A program made the translations under genes and the position numbers. A stretch of DNA of 64,000 nt. Origin: an uncultured Lachnospiraceae bacterium. GTDB lineage: Bacteria; Bacillota; Clostridia; Lachnospirales; Lachnospiraceae. The notes under the pieces were generated by a model. That model ran no database searches, had not been told where the DNA came from, and saw only the letters and a list, made by a program, of their open reading frames with translations. Each line of letters opens with the position of its first letter. The first letter of the stretch is position 1. Location of the stretch: assembly GCA_910584585.1 (NCBI GenBank), contig CAJUBP010000005.1, positions 72,921 to 136,920 on the forward strand. Direction: 5' to 3'. Positions 17,108 to 26,130 of the stretch are shown here, in pieces.

Positions 17108-19791
17108 AACAGTACAGCCGGCTAAAAGCCGGAATTGGCCTGTCATTGACCTTATACGGCATGTTCCTGTGCCTGGAAGAGGTTCTCATTACCGGAATCT
17201 CCCGGATCGCTCTGCTGGCCCTGGCCGTTTTTTTCCTGGTATTCACAGAACTGATGTATCTGGGAAAGAAATGGAAGTGGGCATTGGCCCTGCTTTTTGC
17301 GGCTGTTTTGGCATGGGCGTCATATCTCAATCAGGAAATTTTGTTAGAAGGCGGGAAAGAAATAGCCAACCGCGTGCTGAGTTTGATCAACCAATATTAC
17401 CGGACCGAATACCTTCTCTGGTTCGTGCGGCCCAAAGGCGCAGAAAAAATCTGGTGTTTTACGCTGCTGTGCCTGCTGTTGGGGTTTGCAGAGTGCTTTC
17501 TGGCTGTAACTGTCAGCAGCAGAAATTTTAAATCCGTAAACCGGGCTTCCCGGCGGACGCGTTTTGCCTTTTTGTGTATTCCGGTTTTGATTTTGATCCT
17601 GGAAAGCTATCTTGGCAAATCGCCTTCCGTAACAGGGATGCTGCTGATTTCGGCAGGATTCTTGGCGGCGATTCTGGATCTTGGGGAAAAGGGAACCTGG
17701 ATTCCGGCAGCCGGCGTGACGGTCATCCTTGTTCTGGCTGCGTTTTTTGCCGGGAGCGGGCCGGCTGGGCAGATCATAGGCAGCCGTCATCCTTCCTGGT
17801 ATCATTGGCAGCTCAAGCGGGAGGATCAGCTGATGGAGCTGGCAGATAAAATCAGCGGAATTCCGTTGTTTTCCGGGAACAAAGCAAAGCGTGAGTATCT
17901 TTTGGACAATGATAAGCCCAAGCAGACCGGAGAGGAATTGTTTCAGATTACTGTGGAGAAGCGTCCGGAGCAGACCGTTTATATCCGGGGGTTTATCGGC
18001 GGAGATTATGAGGGCGGAAGCTGGAGCGCGGCATCCCCGCAGGAATTTTCCGATTGGGCCCAGAGCCAGGGGTTTTCCAATCAGGAATGCAGGGAAACGG
18101 TGCAGAATTATCCCTACTGGAAATTAAAGGAGGGCGACGGGTCAGGGCAGGACTCTCTGTCCCGTCATGTGACAATCCAACTGCAGAGTCCGGTTTCGGG
18201 ATATACCCTGTCCCCCTATTATACGGAAATTCCTGAACAACAGCCGGCAGAGGGAGACGGAATGCTGTCTCCCCTGGGGGAGACGGAATTTCAGTGGGAT
18301 AGCTTTTTATTTTTGAGGGATTGGCAGAGGGAGGGGTTCTATAGCCTGTACGAATGGGAACAGAGAGTATCCGTTCCGGATCTGTCAGGCCGGACCAGAG
18401 AAGAGGAAATATGGGAAGCTTACGGCGATTACGCGCGGCAGACCTATACCCGTCTGCCCGGGGAGGGCTTAGAGAAGCTGCGGGAACTGGCAGACTCTTA
18501 TGACCAGTTAAATCTATGGGCAGCAGAGCCGGAAGCAGAGTTTTTTTCCGCAGAAGAAAACCTCGTGGAAGAAAATTCCGTGGAAGAAAACTCCGTAGGA
18601 GAAAGTCTCGTGGAAGAAAACTCCGAAGAAGAAAGCCTCGTGGAAGAAAATTCTGCGGAAGAAAACTTAGTGGAAGAAAACTCCGCAGAAGAAAACCTTG
18701 CGGAAGAAAACTCCGCAGAAGAAAACCTTGCGGAAGAAAACTCCGCAGAAGAAAACCTCGTGGAAGAAAACTCCGCAGAAGAAGCCCAGGGAGCAGATCT
18801 TTACCTATGGAAAGAGGCGAAGAGGCAGGAATACAGAATTGTGCAGACTACAATGCTTCTGTGGTCCACTACGGAGTACAGCCAGAATCTTAAGCCGGTG
18901 CCTGAGGGGGCGGATTTTGCCGAGTATTTTCTGCTGGAACAGAAGAGAGGGTTCTGCGTTCACTATGCCACAGCAGGGACGCTGATTCTCCGGATGCTGG
19001 GAATTCCGGCCCGCTATGTCAGCGGATATGTGGTATTTCCAGAGGATTTTAAAGAGAACCCGGACGGCACCTTTACCGCTGAGGTAAAGGATTATCAGGG
19101 CCACGCCTGGACGGAGGTTTTTCAGGAGAGTACAGGCTTCTTCCCCCAGGAAATGACGCCCCCTTCTTATCTGAATGTCCTGCAGAGGTTAGAACCGGGA
19201 GAAGATGTGGAAGAAGCGCTCCGGGAATTGGAACAGGACGAGGAGGGAAAAGAAGAGACGCAAAAAGAGCAGACTCCGGCGCCGGAACGCCCTGAAGAGG
19301 AAGAGAGAGTCCATACGCCGGCAGTGGAAGAGGATCCGGGGGAAGCAGCAGACGCGGAGAAGAACAAAAACAGCGGGAACAGAGATGCGGACAGGAATAC
19401 AGACAGAGATTTCGGCATTTCTCAATCCGCGGCGGGAATCTTGCTCTGCCTGGCAGGCGCAGCTCTCATTTTCGGTTTGTTCTGGCAAGTCCGAAGATAT
19501 CGGCAGAAGAAACAGCGGGCAGAAATTTACCAGGAAAACCGCGGCAAAGGCGTGCTGGCTATGGGAAAAGCCATGGAAAAACTGTTGGAATCAAAAGGCC
19601 TGGCCCGTAAAAAGAATATGGGGGATCAGGAGTACGCAGCGTTCCTTGCCCAGAAGCTGCCGGAGTTTGACTGGGAGAGAATCATTTGGATCTGGCAGAA
19701 AGCGGCTTTTTCCGGGGAAGGCGTTACAGAAGAAGAATTTCAGTCAGCAGAGAAATGTTATCAGGAATTGACGCGGAAATTGCGGAAATAA
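17104..19791 (+). CDS. Transglutaminase-like membrane protein (TgpA-like), with Glu-rich repeat
   Basis: An 895-residue protein. Five to six N-terminal membrane helices (about 10-225) precede an extracytoplasmic region with the transglutaminase core: Cys618 in GFCVHYATAG, GIPARYVSGYV and His667 in YQGHAWTEVF, followed by the Asp region. A Glu/Pro-rich linker, a further membrane helix (SAAGILLCLAGAALIFGLFW) and a DUF4129-like cytoplasmic tail follow. Between about residues 480 and 561 lies a decapeptide repeat. The start ATG 17104 overlaps the endonuclease stop by 4 bases; this gene is the expected third member of the moxR-DUF58 block. Such proteins probably cross-link or cleave envelope peptides; the substrate is unknown. 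Confidence 0.85.
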   Translation: MKQYSRLKAGIGLSLTLYGMFLCLEEVLITGISRIALLALAVFFLVFTELMYLGKKWKWALALLFAAVLAWASYLNQEILLEGGKEIANRVLSLINQYYRTEYLLWFVRPKGAEKIWCFTLLCLLLGFAECFLAVTVSSRNFKSVNRASRRTRFAFLCIPVLILILESYLGKSPSVTGMLLISAGFLAAILDLGEKGTWIPAAGVTVILVLAAFFAGSGPAGQIIGSRHPSWYHWQLKREDQLMELADKISGIPLFSGNKAKREYLLDNDKPKQTGEELFQITVEKRPEQTVYIRGFIGGDYEGGSWSAASPQEFSDWAQSQGFSNQECRETVQNYPYWKLKEGDGSGQDSLSRHVTIQLQSPVSGYTLSPYYTEIPEQQPAEGDGMLSPLGETEFQWDSFLFLRDWQREGFYSLYEWEQRVSVPDLSGRTREEEIWEAYGDYARQTYTRLPGEGLEKLRELADSYDQLNLWAAEPEAEFFSAEENLVEENSVEENSVGESLVEENSEEESLVEENSAEENLVEENSAEENLAEENSAEENLAEENSAEENLVEENSAEEAQGADLYLWKEAKRQEYRIVQTTMLLWSTTEYSQNLKPVPEGADFAEYFLLEQKRGFCVHYATAGTLILRMLGIPARYVSGYVVFPEDFKENPDGTFTAEVKDYQGHAWTEVFQESTGFFPQEMTPPSYLNVLQRLEPGEDVEEALRELEQDEEGKEETQKEQTPAPERPEEEERVHTPAVEEDPGEAADAEKNKNSGNRDADRNTDRDFGISQSAAGILLCLAGAALIFGLFWQVRRYRQKKQRAEIYQENRGKGVLAMGKAMEKLLESKGLARKKNMGDQEYAAFLAQKLPEFDWERIIWIWQKAAFSGEGVTEEEFQSAEKCYQELTRKLRK
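18541..18786 (+). repeat. Imperfect 30-bp coding tandem repeat
   Basis: About eight units of 30 bases encode variants of EENLVEENSA. Adjacent units at about 18671-18760 are nearly identical, while those at the left edge are more diverged. The length is always a multiple of 15 or 30, so the frame is kept. Typical of a slippage-prone array. Confidence 0.9.
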
Positions 19792-19815
19792 AAAGTATTT
19801 AATTTTTGCAGAAGC

Positions 19816-19826
19816 TGTGATACAAT
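19816..19826 (+). promoter_or_regulatory. Possible extended -10 promoter of the second chemoreceptor
   Basis: TGTGATACAAT carries TGA before TACAAT (19821-19826). No good -35 box is visible at the right distance. It lies about 95 bases before the chemoreceptor start. Confidence 0.35.
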
Positions 19827-19918
19827 TTTAGATAAGGAAATTTCTGGATTAAGAGAAGGCGTGTCAGCCGGATATTGAGAGATTATGGAAAATAAAAAGA
19901 AAGCGGGGAACAACAAAG

Positions 19919-21922
19919 ATGAGCCGGACGGGAGAAGTGACAAAAGAAACCAGACAGAATAAGCGGAGGGGAATCGGACTGACGGTAAAGCTGACAGCAG
20001 CAGTGGTGGTGAGCGTTATGATCGCCGTGTCAGCGCTGCTGGCAGTGGTATATACCCGAATGTCCAAGACGTTGTTAGAGAAAAGTGAGGAAATGCTGCA
20101 TACCACCACGGAAAAGACACTTCAGGAAACCAGAGCATGGATGAATGGGACGCTGTCTATGCTGGAGACCCAGAGAGACACAATAGAATATGAGAATATG
20201 GATATTCCTGCAATGACAGAGTACATTAAGCATACAGCCGGACAGAATGAGGCTTATCCGGCCGGGCTGTATGTGGCGCTGACAGACGGATCGCTGTATC
20301 ACGCATCCTTTGTGCCGGGGCCGGATTTTAATGCTTTGGAAAAAAGCTGGTACCTGGACGGCCTGGAATCTGAGGAATTTATTTTGGGCGATGTGTATTT
20401 TGACGAGGACAGTCAGTCCTATGTGGTGGGAGCCTCCGGCACGCTGAAAGGCGCGGACGGCACAGTGCGGGGCGTTGCGGCGGCGGATGTATATCTGGAT
20501 TCCATTTCTGAGATTGTAAGCGGCATTCAGATTGAAGAGCACGGCGGTATTTTTCTGGTGGATACCCGCACAGACACCATTATCGGACACAGGGATTCGG
20601 CGGTGGTTGGAACGAAGCTGGGCGAAAGCGGCGGCATGTATGCTTATGCCAAAGAGCAGATTCAGTCCGGGAACACAGGGCTGGGCCTGTATGGAGATAC
20701 TTATATTGAGATTGCCGAGGTTGCGGGAAGCAGTTGGACAGCGGTAGCCTATGTGTCCAAAGAAGAAGTGCTGTCGGAACTTTATGTCCTGACTTATACC
20801 ATGGCAGCAATGTCGGCCGCTGCCGTGCTTGTTATGACGCTTCTGGTTGTGATCCAGATTCGGCGGATTATCGGCAGGCCGGTGAAAGAACTGAGCCAGG
20901 CGGCTACCAGGATTGCGGAGGGAGATCTGGATCAGACCATCCGCTACAAGTCAAGAGATGAGCTGGGGATCCTTGCGGATAATTTTAATCAGGTGACGGT
21001 AAGGCTGAAAGACTACATAAAATATATCAATGAGATTTCAGATACGCTGCGGGAAATCGCCCGGGGAAATCTGGCGTTTGAACTGGAAAATGAATATACC
21101 GGTGAATTTGCCAGGGTTCGGGAATCTTTGGATGAGATTGCGGTAGAACTCAACATGATTATGGGGCAGATGAACGTGTCGTCCAGAGACGTGGCCGCCG
21201 GCGCGGCGCAGATTTCCAACAGCGCGGTGAATTTGTCTCAGGGTTCGGCAGAACAGGCGGCAGAGGTGGAAGCCCTGTCCGGAAATATTGAAAAAGCGGC
21301 CGACAGTGTGAAAAACGTCGCAAAAGGCGCGCAGAAAGCCAGCAGTATTTCGAAGGAAACCAAGGCGGGACTGCTGGAAAGCAATACCAAGATGGAGAAT
21401 ATGAGAGAAGTGATCCAGAGAATCAGCGAGAAATCCAATGCAATCCATAAGATAGTAAAAACCATTGACGATATTGCGTTCCAGACCAATATTCTGGCGC
21501 TGAACGCAGCGGTGGAGGCGGCCCGGGCAGGGGAGGCCGGAAAAGGCTTTGCAGTGGTGGCGGAAGAAGTGAGAACTTTGGCAGGCAAATCTGCCGAGGC
21601 AGCCCAGGAAACCACAGAGCTGTTAGGGGAGACTATAAGATCAATGGAAGAGGGAGTCATTGCAGCCGACGACACAGCCCATTCTATGCTGGCTGCGGCA
21701 GAGATGGCGGAGGAAATGGATCAGTTAATCATCGGTATTGCAGATTATACGAAGCAGCAGACTGAAATAGCGGAGGATATCAGCCATGGAATTGAGCAGA
21801 TTTCCGTTGTGGTGCAGAGCAATGTAGACACGGCGGAATCCGGAGCGGCCGCCAGTGAAGAACTGTCCGGACAGGCTGCCGCGCTGAAAGAACTGGTTTC
21901 TAAGTTCCGTTTGAAAGAATAG
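19919..21922 (+). CDS. Methyl-accepting chemotaxis protein (Cache sensor)
   Basis: A 667-residue chemoreceptor. TM1 (about 22-45), a roughly 240-residue extracellular double-Cache-like sensor (YPAGLYVALTDGS, GVAAADVYLDSIS, GGIFLVDTRTD), TM2 (about 295-318), HAMP with RDELGILADNFNQ, and a signalling hairpin with IAFQTNILALNAAVEAAR at the tip. Such sensors bind small molecules such as amino acids or organic acids. The start at 19919 follows GCGGGG. It is a single gene; the stop is directly followed by a palindromic repeat copy. Confidence 0.92.
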   Translation: MSRTGEVTKETRQNKRRGIGLTVKLTAAVVVSVMIAVSALLAVVYTRMSKTLLEKSEEMLHTTTEKTLQETRAWMNGTLSMLETQRDTIEYENMDIPAMTEYIKHTAGQNEAYPAGLYVALTDGSLYHASFVPGPDFNALEKSWYLDGLESEEFILGDVYFDEDSQSYVVGASGTLKGADGTVRGVAAADVYLDSISEIVSGIQIEEHGGIFLVDTRTDTIIGHRDSAVVGTKLGESGGMYAYAKEQIQSGNTGLGLYGDTYIEIAEVAGSSWTAVAYVSKEEVLSELYVLTYTMAAMSAAAVLVMTLLVVIQIRRIIGRPVKELSQAATRIAEGDLDQTIRYKSRDELGILADNFNQVTVRLKDYIKYINEISDTLREIARGNLAFELENEYTGEFARVRESLDEIAVELNMIMGQMNVSSRDVAAGAAQISNSAVNLSQGSAEQAAEVEALSGNIEKAADSVKNVAKGAQKASSISKETKAGLLESNTKMENMREVIQRISEKSNAIHKIVKTIDDIAFQTNILALNAAVEAARAGEAGKGFAVVAEEVRTLAGKSAEAAQETTELLGETIRSMEEGVIAADDTAHSMLAAAEMAEEMDQLIIGIADYTKQQTEIAEDISHGIEQISVVVQSNVDTAESGAAASEELSGQAAALKELVSKFRLKE

Positions 21923-21923
21923 G

Positions 21924-21938
21924 CAACAGTTCAGCCCA
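21924..21938. repeat. GGCAACAGTTCAGCC repeat copy (half element)
   Basis: Exact reverse complement of 26007-26021 and related to the copies at 23951 and 39352. It sits 2 bases after the chemoreceptor stop codon. A small hairpin, CTTTGC/GCAAAG, follows at about 21943-21961. Confidence 0.75.
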
Positions 21939-21983
21939 GGACTTTGCACTTGCCGCAAAGTACGTGAGAATGTGCAATTTCCC

Positions 21984-22013
21984 TTGACAACAAAATGCAT
22001 AAATGTATACAAT
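21984..22013 (+). promoter_or_regulatory. gntR-icd promoter with overlapping palindromic operator
   Basis: TTGACA (21984-21989), 18 bases, TACAAT (22008-22013). The -10 box is embedded in ATGTATACAAT (22003-22013), whose core TGTATACA is a perfect palindrome of the kind bound by FCD-type GntR repressors. Autorepression is therefore likely but inferred. Confidence 0.75.
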
Positions 22014-22051
22014 AATCCATGGAAATTATTTTCCGGCAAGGAGGGTCTGAT

Positions 22052-22765
22052 TTGAATGGAATAAGTCATTCACTGGGACAACAGGTGTTTCAGAAAATCA
22101 GAGAAGGGATTTTAGACGGAACATATGTTAAGGGAAAAGAATTGAAAGAAACAGCCATAGGAGAAGAACTGGGCGTGAGCCGTACGCCGGTGCGCGAGGC
22201 GCTGCGGCAGTTGGAATTGGAAGGGCTGATTACGATTATCCCCAACAAAGGCGCCTTTGTGGTAGGGTTTTCCGGACAGGATATCCGGGATATCTATGAG
22301 ATGCGTCTGGCGCTGGAAAGATTATGCGCAGGAAAGGCAGCAGTGTCTGCAGAGAGGATTCAGATCGAGCAGATGGAAGAAATTCTCTATCTGGCGGACT
22401 TTCATTTCAGCAAGGGGCATATGGATCAGATGACGGCGCTGGATGATAAGTTTCACGGACTGCTGTATGAAGCAGGCGGAAGCAAAGTGCTGGAACATGC
22501 GCTGAAGGATTATCACCACTATTTGAGCCGGGTCAGGAAGATCAGCCTGACAAATCGGGAACGGGCCCGGCAGTCGAACTGGGAGCACTGGCAGATATTG
22601 CGGGCTGTCCGGGAACAGAACGCTGAAAAGGCCAAAGAGGCGGCCAGCCTGCATATTTGCAGCGCAATTCAGAATATGGATACTTATGGATGGGATTTGC
22701 CCTGGAACGAAAGGGAAGGGGCCAGATTGATAGAATCAGGAGGAAGAGAGCATGGAAAAAATTAA
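22052..22765 (+). CDS. GntR-family transcriptional regulator (FCD subfamily)
   Basis: A 237-residue regulator. The N-terminal winged helix carries LKETAIGEELGVSRTPVREALRQLELEGLI-type sequence (about 27-56; the VSRTPVREALR signature is clear). A C-terminal FCD helical ligand domain (about 80-215) has a metal-binding Asp/His set, including D and H in LDDKFHGLLYEA. Start TTG 22052 is preferred because AAGGAGG (22038-22044) lies just upstream; the ATG at 22019 precedes that site. It overlaps icd by 14 bases, so it probably senses a carboxylate related to isocitrate metabolism. Confidence 0.88.
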   Translation: MNGISHSLGQQVFQKIREGILDGTYVKGKELKETAIGEELGVSRTPVREALRQLELEGLITIIPNKGAFVVGFSGQDIRDIYEMRLALERLCAGKAAVSAERIQIEQMEEILYLADFHFSKGHMDQMTALDDKFHGLLYEAGGSKVLEHALKDYHHYLSRVRKISLTNRERARQSNWEHWQILRAVREQNAEKAKEAASLHICSAIQNMDTYGWDLPWNEREGARLIESGGREHGKN

Positions 22766-23954
22766 AATGACAACGCCGCTGGTGGAGATGGACGGAGATG
22801 AAATGACCCGCATTCTCTGGAAAATGATTAAGGATGAGTTATTGTGCCCCTTTGTGGATTTAAAGACAGAATACTATGATTTGGGGCTGGAATACCGGAA
22901 TGAGACAAATGATCAGGTGACCTTTGATTCCGCTAACGCCACTAAGAAATACGGCGTTGCCGTAAAATGCGCCACCATCACCCCCAATGCGGCCCGCATG
23001 GAAGAGTATGATTTGAAGGAAATGTGGAAAAGCCCCAACGGAACCATCCGGGCGATTTTAGACGGGACTGTTTTCCGCACCCCCATTACGGTAAAAGGAA
23101 TTGAACCCTGCGTCAAGAACTGGAAGAAGCCTATTACCATCGCAAGGCATGCCTATGGGGATGTGTACAAGGCAAGCGAGATGAAGATTCCGGGACCGGG
23201 GAAATGCGAGCTGGTCTACACTGCGGAAGACGGAACAGAGACGAGAGAATTGATTCATGATTTTACCGGGGCAGGCGTGATACAGGGGCAGCATAATCTG
23301 AATGCTTCCATCGAAAGCTTTGCAAGGAGCTGCTTTAATTACGCGCTGGACACCAAACAGGATCTGTGGTTTGCGACGAAGGATACCATTTCCAAGAAAT
23401 ACGATCATACCTTTAAAGATATTTTCCAGGAGATCTATGACAGGGAATACGCAGAGCAGTTTGAGGCGGCCGGAATTGAATATTTCTACACGCTGATCGA
23501 CGACGCGGTAGCACGTATCATGAAAGCAGAGGGCGGATTTATCTGGGCCTGCAAGAATTATGACGGCGATGTGATGAGCGATATGGTAAGCTCCGCTTTC
23601 GGCTCCCTCGCCATGATGACCTCCGTATTGGTATCTCCAGAGGGATATTATGAGTATGAAGCTGCTCACGGAACCGTGCAGCGTCACTATTATAAGTATC
23701 TGAAAGGCGAGGAAACCTCCACCAATTCGGTAGCTACAATTTTTGCGTGGACCGGCGCGCTGCGAAAGAGAGGGGAACTGGACAAGCTGCCGGAGCTTTC
23801 AGCGTTTGCGGATAAATTAGAAGAGGCGTGTCTGTCCACCATTGAGTCCGGCAAGATGACCAAAGATCTTGCGCTGATTACCACATTGCAGGATGTGACG
23901 GTATTAAACAGCGAAGACTTTATCAAAGCAATCCGGGAGAAACTGGAAGCGTAA
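22752..23954 (+). CDS. icd: Isocitrate dehydrogenase, NADP-type, class II
   Basis: A 400-residue enzyme that oxidatively decarboxylates isocitrate to 2-oxoglutarate. It is of the eukaryote-like class II (homodimeric) type: PLVEMDGDEMTRILW at the start, KSPNGTIRAILDGTVFRTPI for substrate binding, DDAVARIMKAEGGFIWACKNYDGDVMSD for the metal Asp residues, and EAAHGTVQRHYYKYLKGEETSTNSVATIFAW, a segment associated with NADP+ in this class. Neither citrate synthase nor aconitase is adjacent, so its likely job is 2-oxoglutarate and glutamate supply. It is translated together with the upstream GntR gene. Confidence 0.95.
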   Translation: MEKIKMTTPLVEMDGDEMTRILWKMIKDELLCPFVDLKTEYYDLGLEYRNETNDQVTFDSANATKKYGVAVKCATITPNAARMEEYDLKEMWKSPNGTIRAILDGTVFRTPITVKGIEPCVKNWKKPITIARHAYGDVYKASEMKIPGPGKCELVYTAEDGTETRELIHDFTGAGVIQGQHNLNASIESFARSCFNYALDTKQDLWFATKDTISKKYDHTFKDIFQEIYDREYAEQFEAAGIEYFYTLIDDAVARIMKAEGGFIWACKNYDGDVMSDMVSSAFGSLAMMTSVLVSPEGYYEYEAAHGTVQRHYYKYLKGEETSTNSVATIFAWTGALRKRGELDKLPELSAFADKLEEACLSTIESGKMTKDLALITTLQDVTVLNSEDFIKAIREKLEA

Positions 23955-23981
23955 CAGTTCAGCCTTCGGCTTCACTGTTAC
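23951..23981. repeat. Palindromic repeat with GTAACAGT ends
   Basis: GTAACAGT-TC-AGCC-TTC-GGCT-TC-ACTGTTAC: two stems separated by a 2x2 mismatch. The icd stop codon TAA (23952-23954) lies inside the left arm. Related copies are at 21924, 25983 and 39352. Confidence 0.8.
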
Positions 23982-23992
23982 CTGGAAGTCAT

Positions 23993-24019
23993 CCTGTAAG
24001 AATCTTCGATTTTTACAGG
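23993..24019. terminator. Hairpin behind icd
   Basis: CCTGTAA (23993-23999) pairs with TTACAGG (24013-24019), and inside it AATC pairs with GATT around a TTC loop, giving about 11 bp. No T-run follows, so it could be a pause site or part of the preceding repeat rather than a clean terminator. Confidence 0.45.
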
Positions 24020-24087
24020 ACAGACGGCCATGCGCCCGCCGGAGGGCAGGCAGAGAATAGTGAGAATTAGTATAAGGAGAGAGAACC

Positions 24088-26001
24088 ATGATTTTAGCCT
24101 GCCAAAACATCAGCAAAGCCTTTGGCACCGATGAAATCATACAACACGCCTCCTTTCATATTGAGGAAAATGAAAAGGCGGCGATTGTAGGAATCAATGG
24201 AGCAGGAAAGACCACCCTGCTTCGGATTATTATGGGAGAACTGGAGGCAGACGAAGGGAATGTGATTCTCGCTAAGGGAAAAACCATCGGATATCTGCCC
24301 CAGAATCCGGATATTGCGGGAAACCGGACGATTTATGAGGAAGTGCTTTCTGCCAGGGAAGAGATGGTGGCCATGCAGGAAGAATTGATTGCCATGGAAC
24401 AGGAAATGAGCCGTGTCGCAGGGAAAGATCTGGAACGGCTGATGGAACAATATAACCGCCGGAATCTGGAATTTGAACAAAAGGGCGGCCAGTCCTATAA
24501 AAGCGAAATCGTGGGGGTGCTTAAAGGACTTGGCTTTGCGGAAGAAGAATTTGCTAAGCATATGCAGGAACTGTCCGGCGGGCAGCGCACCCGGGTGTGC
24601 CTGGGCAAGCTTCTGGTGACGAAGCCGGATGTAATTCTTCTGGACGAGCCCACCAACCATCTGGACATCGGATCCATTACCTGGCTGGAGACATTTCTTT
24701 TGAATTATAAAGGGGCGGTTGTGATTGTTAGCCATGACCGCTATTTTCTGGATCGGGTGGTCCGCAAAGTGGTGGAACTGGATCGCTGCAAGGTATCCGT
24801 ATTTTCCGGCAATTACAGTGATTATGCCGTGAAAAGGGCTCAGGTGCGGGAGGCAATGCTGAAACAGTATTACAATCAGCAGCAGGAAATCAAACATCAG
24901 GAGGAAGTGATTGCCAAGCTGAAATCCTTCAACCGGGAAAAATCCATCAAACGGGCGGAAAGCCGGGAAAAGATGCTGAACAAGATCGAACGTCTGGAAA
25001 AGCCCGCAGAGGAGAACACGGATATTCATCTTAACCTGGATCCGGGCATTGTAAGCGGAAATGATGTGATTTCAGTGGAGCATCTGGCGAAGGCTTATCC
25101 GGGCCAGCCTCTCTTTGCGGATCTGTCTTTTGAGATCAAGCGGGGAGAACGCGTTGCTTTGATAGGAGATAACGGAACAGGCAAGACCACGATTTTAAAG
25201 ATCATCAATGATATGGTGGCTGCGGATGGGGGCACTGTCAAACTGGGAACCAATGTGCATATTGGGTACTATGATCAGGAGCATCAGGTGCTTCATTCAG
25301 AGAAAACGCTGGTAGAAGAAATCTCCGATGAATATCCCTATCTAACCAATACACAGATCCGGAATGTGCTGGCTGCTTTTCTCTTTACCGGAGATGACGT
25401 GTTTAAGCGGATTTCAGAATTAAGCGGCGGGGAGCGGGGGCGGGTGTCTTTGGCGAAACTGATGCTTTCGGAAGCAAATTTTCTCATATTGGACGAGCCT
25501 ACCAACCACCTGGACATTACCTCCAAGGAGATTTTGGAGCAAGCGTTAAACCGCTATACGGGAACGGTATTGTTTGTCAGCCATGACCGGTATTTCATCA
25601 ATAAAACCGCGACAAGAATTATGGATCTGACCGGCAGTACGCTGATAAATTACATTGGAAATTATGACTATTATCTGGAAAAATGCAGAGAACTGACCGA
25701 TATTTATGTATCGGGCAAAGAAGCGGTTCAGAAAACAGAAACCGTCAGCAGCAACAAGGCGGACTGGAAGCAGAAGAAAGAAGAACAGGCAAGGCTGCGG
25801 AAACTGGAAAATGACAGGAAGCGCGTGGAAGACAGCATTGAAGCTGCGGAACAGCGGATTGGAGAGTTGGAAGAAGCATTTTCAGACAGCGAAATTGCGA
25901 CGAATTCTGCCAGGCTGCAGGAACTGCATCAGGAATATGAGGGCCTGCAAAGGGAACTGGAAGCCCTGTATGAGCGCTGGGAAACGTTGGTATCAGTGTA
26001 G
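24088..26001 (+). CDS. ABC-F family ATPase (duplicated ABC domains)
   Basis: A 637-residue soluble protein with two ATP-binding cassettes: Walker A GINGAGKTT (about 36-44) and GDNGTGKTT (about 355-363), signatures LSGGQRTRV and LSGGERGRV, Walker B VILLDEPTNHLD and LILDEPTNHLD. A charged linker (about 240-300) and a C-terminal coiled coil (about 555-637) flank them, as in the YdiF/Uup-like branch. There are no membrane helices. ABC-F proteins bind the ribosomal E site and rescue or tune translation; antibiotic protection cannot be claimed. AAGGAGAG precedes the ATG. The last codons lie in a palindromic repeat. Confidence 0.92.
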   Translation: MILACQNISKAFGTDEIIQHASFHIEENEKAAIVGINGAGKTTLLRIIMGELEADEGNVILAKGKTIGYLPQNPDIAGNRTIYEEVLSAREEMVAMQEELIAMEQEMSRVAGKDLERLMEQYNRRNLEFEQKGGQSYKSEIVGVLKGLGFAEEEFAKHMQELSGGQRTRVCLGKLLVTKPDVILLDEPTNHLDIGSITWLETFLLNYKGAVVIVSHDRYFLDRVVRKVVELDRCKVSVFSGNYSDYAVKRAQVREAMLKQYYNQQQEIKHQEEVIAKLKSFNREKSIKRAESREKMLNKIERLEKPAEENTDIHLNLDPGIVSGNDVISVEHLAKAYPGQPLFADLSFEIKRGERVALIGDNGTGKTTILKIINDMVAADGGTVKLGTNVHIGYYDQEHQVLHSEKTLVEEISDEYPYLTNTQIRNVLAAFLFTGDDVFKRISELSGGERGRVSLAKLMLSEANFLILDEPTNHLDITSKEILEQALNRYTGTVLFVSHDRYFINKTATRIMDLTGSTLINYIGNYDYYLEKCRELTDIYVSGKEAVQKTETVSSNKADWKQKKEEQARLRKLENDRKRVEDSIEAAEQRIGELEEAFSDSEIATNSARLQELHQEYEGLQRELEALYERWETLVSV

Positions 26002-26027
26002 CCGAAGGCTGAACTGTTGCCAACGTT
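25983..26027. repeat. Palindromic repeat covering the end of the ABC-F gene
   Basis: AACGTTGG (25983-25990) pairs with CCAACGTT (26020-26027); inside, CAGT/ACTG and AGCC/GGCT pair around a GAA loop. The ABC-F stop TAG (25999-26001) is within the left arm. It shares GGCTGAACTGTTGCC with the copy at 21924. Confidence 0.8.
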
Positions 26028-26048
26028 GATGTAACGCCTTTTCATACA

Positions 26049-26077
26049 TTGACATCCAGGATCAGATTTATTATAAT
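26049..26077 (+). promoter_or_regulatory. Perfect consensus promoter of rex
   Basis: TTGACA (26049-26054), 17 bases, TATAAT (26072-26077). No Rex operator is seen within it, so autoregulation is not evident. Confidence 0.85.
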
Positions 26078-26130
26078 AAAAAGAAGCGAAAAAACGGTGA
26101 GCGGATGCCCGTGAGACAGGAGAAGAGAGA

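Noticed and set aside
18516..18893. 125-residue frame full of RRRKPRGRK repeats
   Set aside because: It is the alternate-frame reading of the Glu-rich repeat in the transglutaminase gene.
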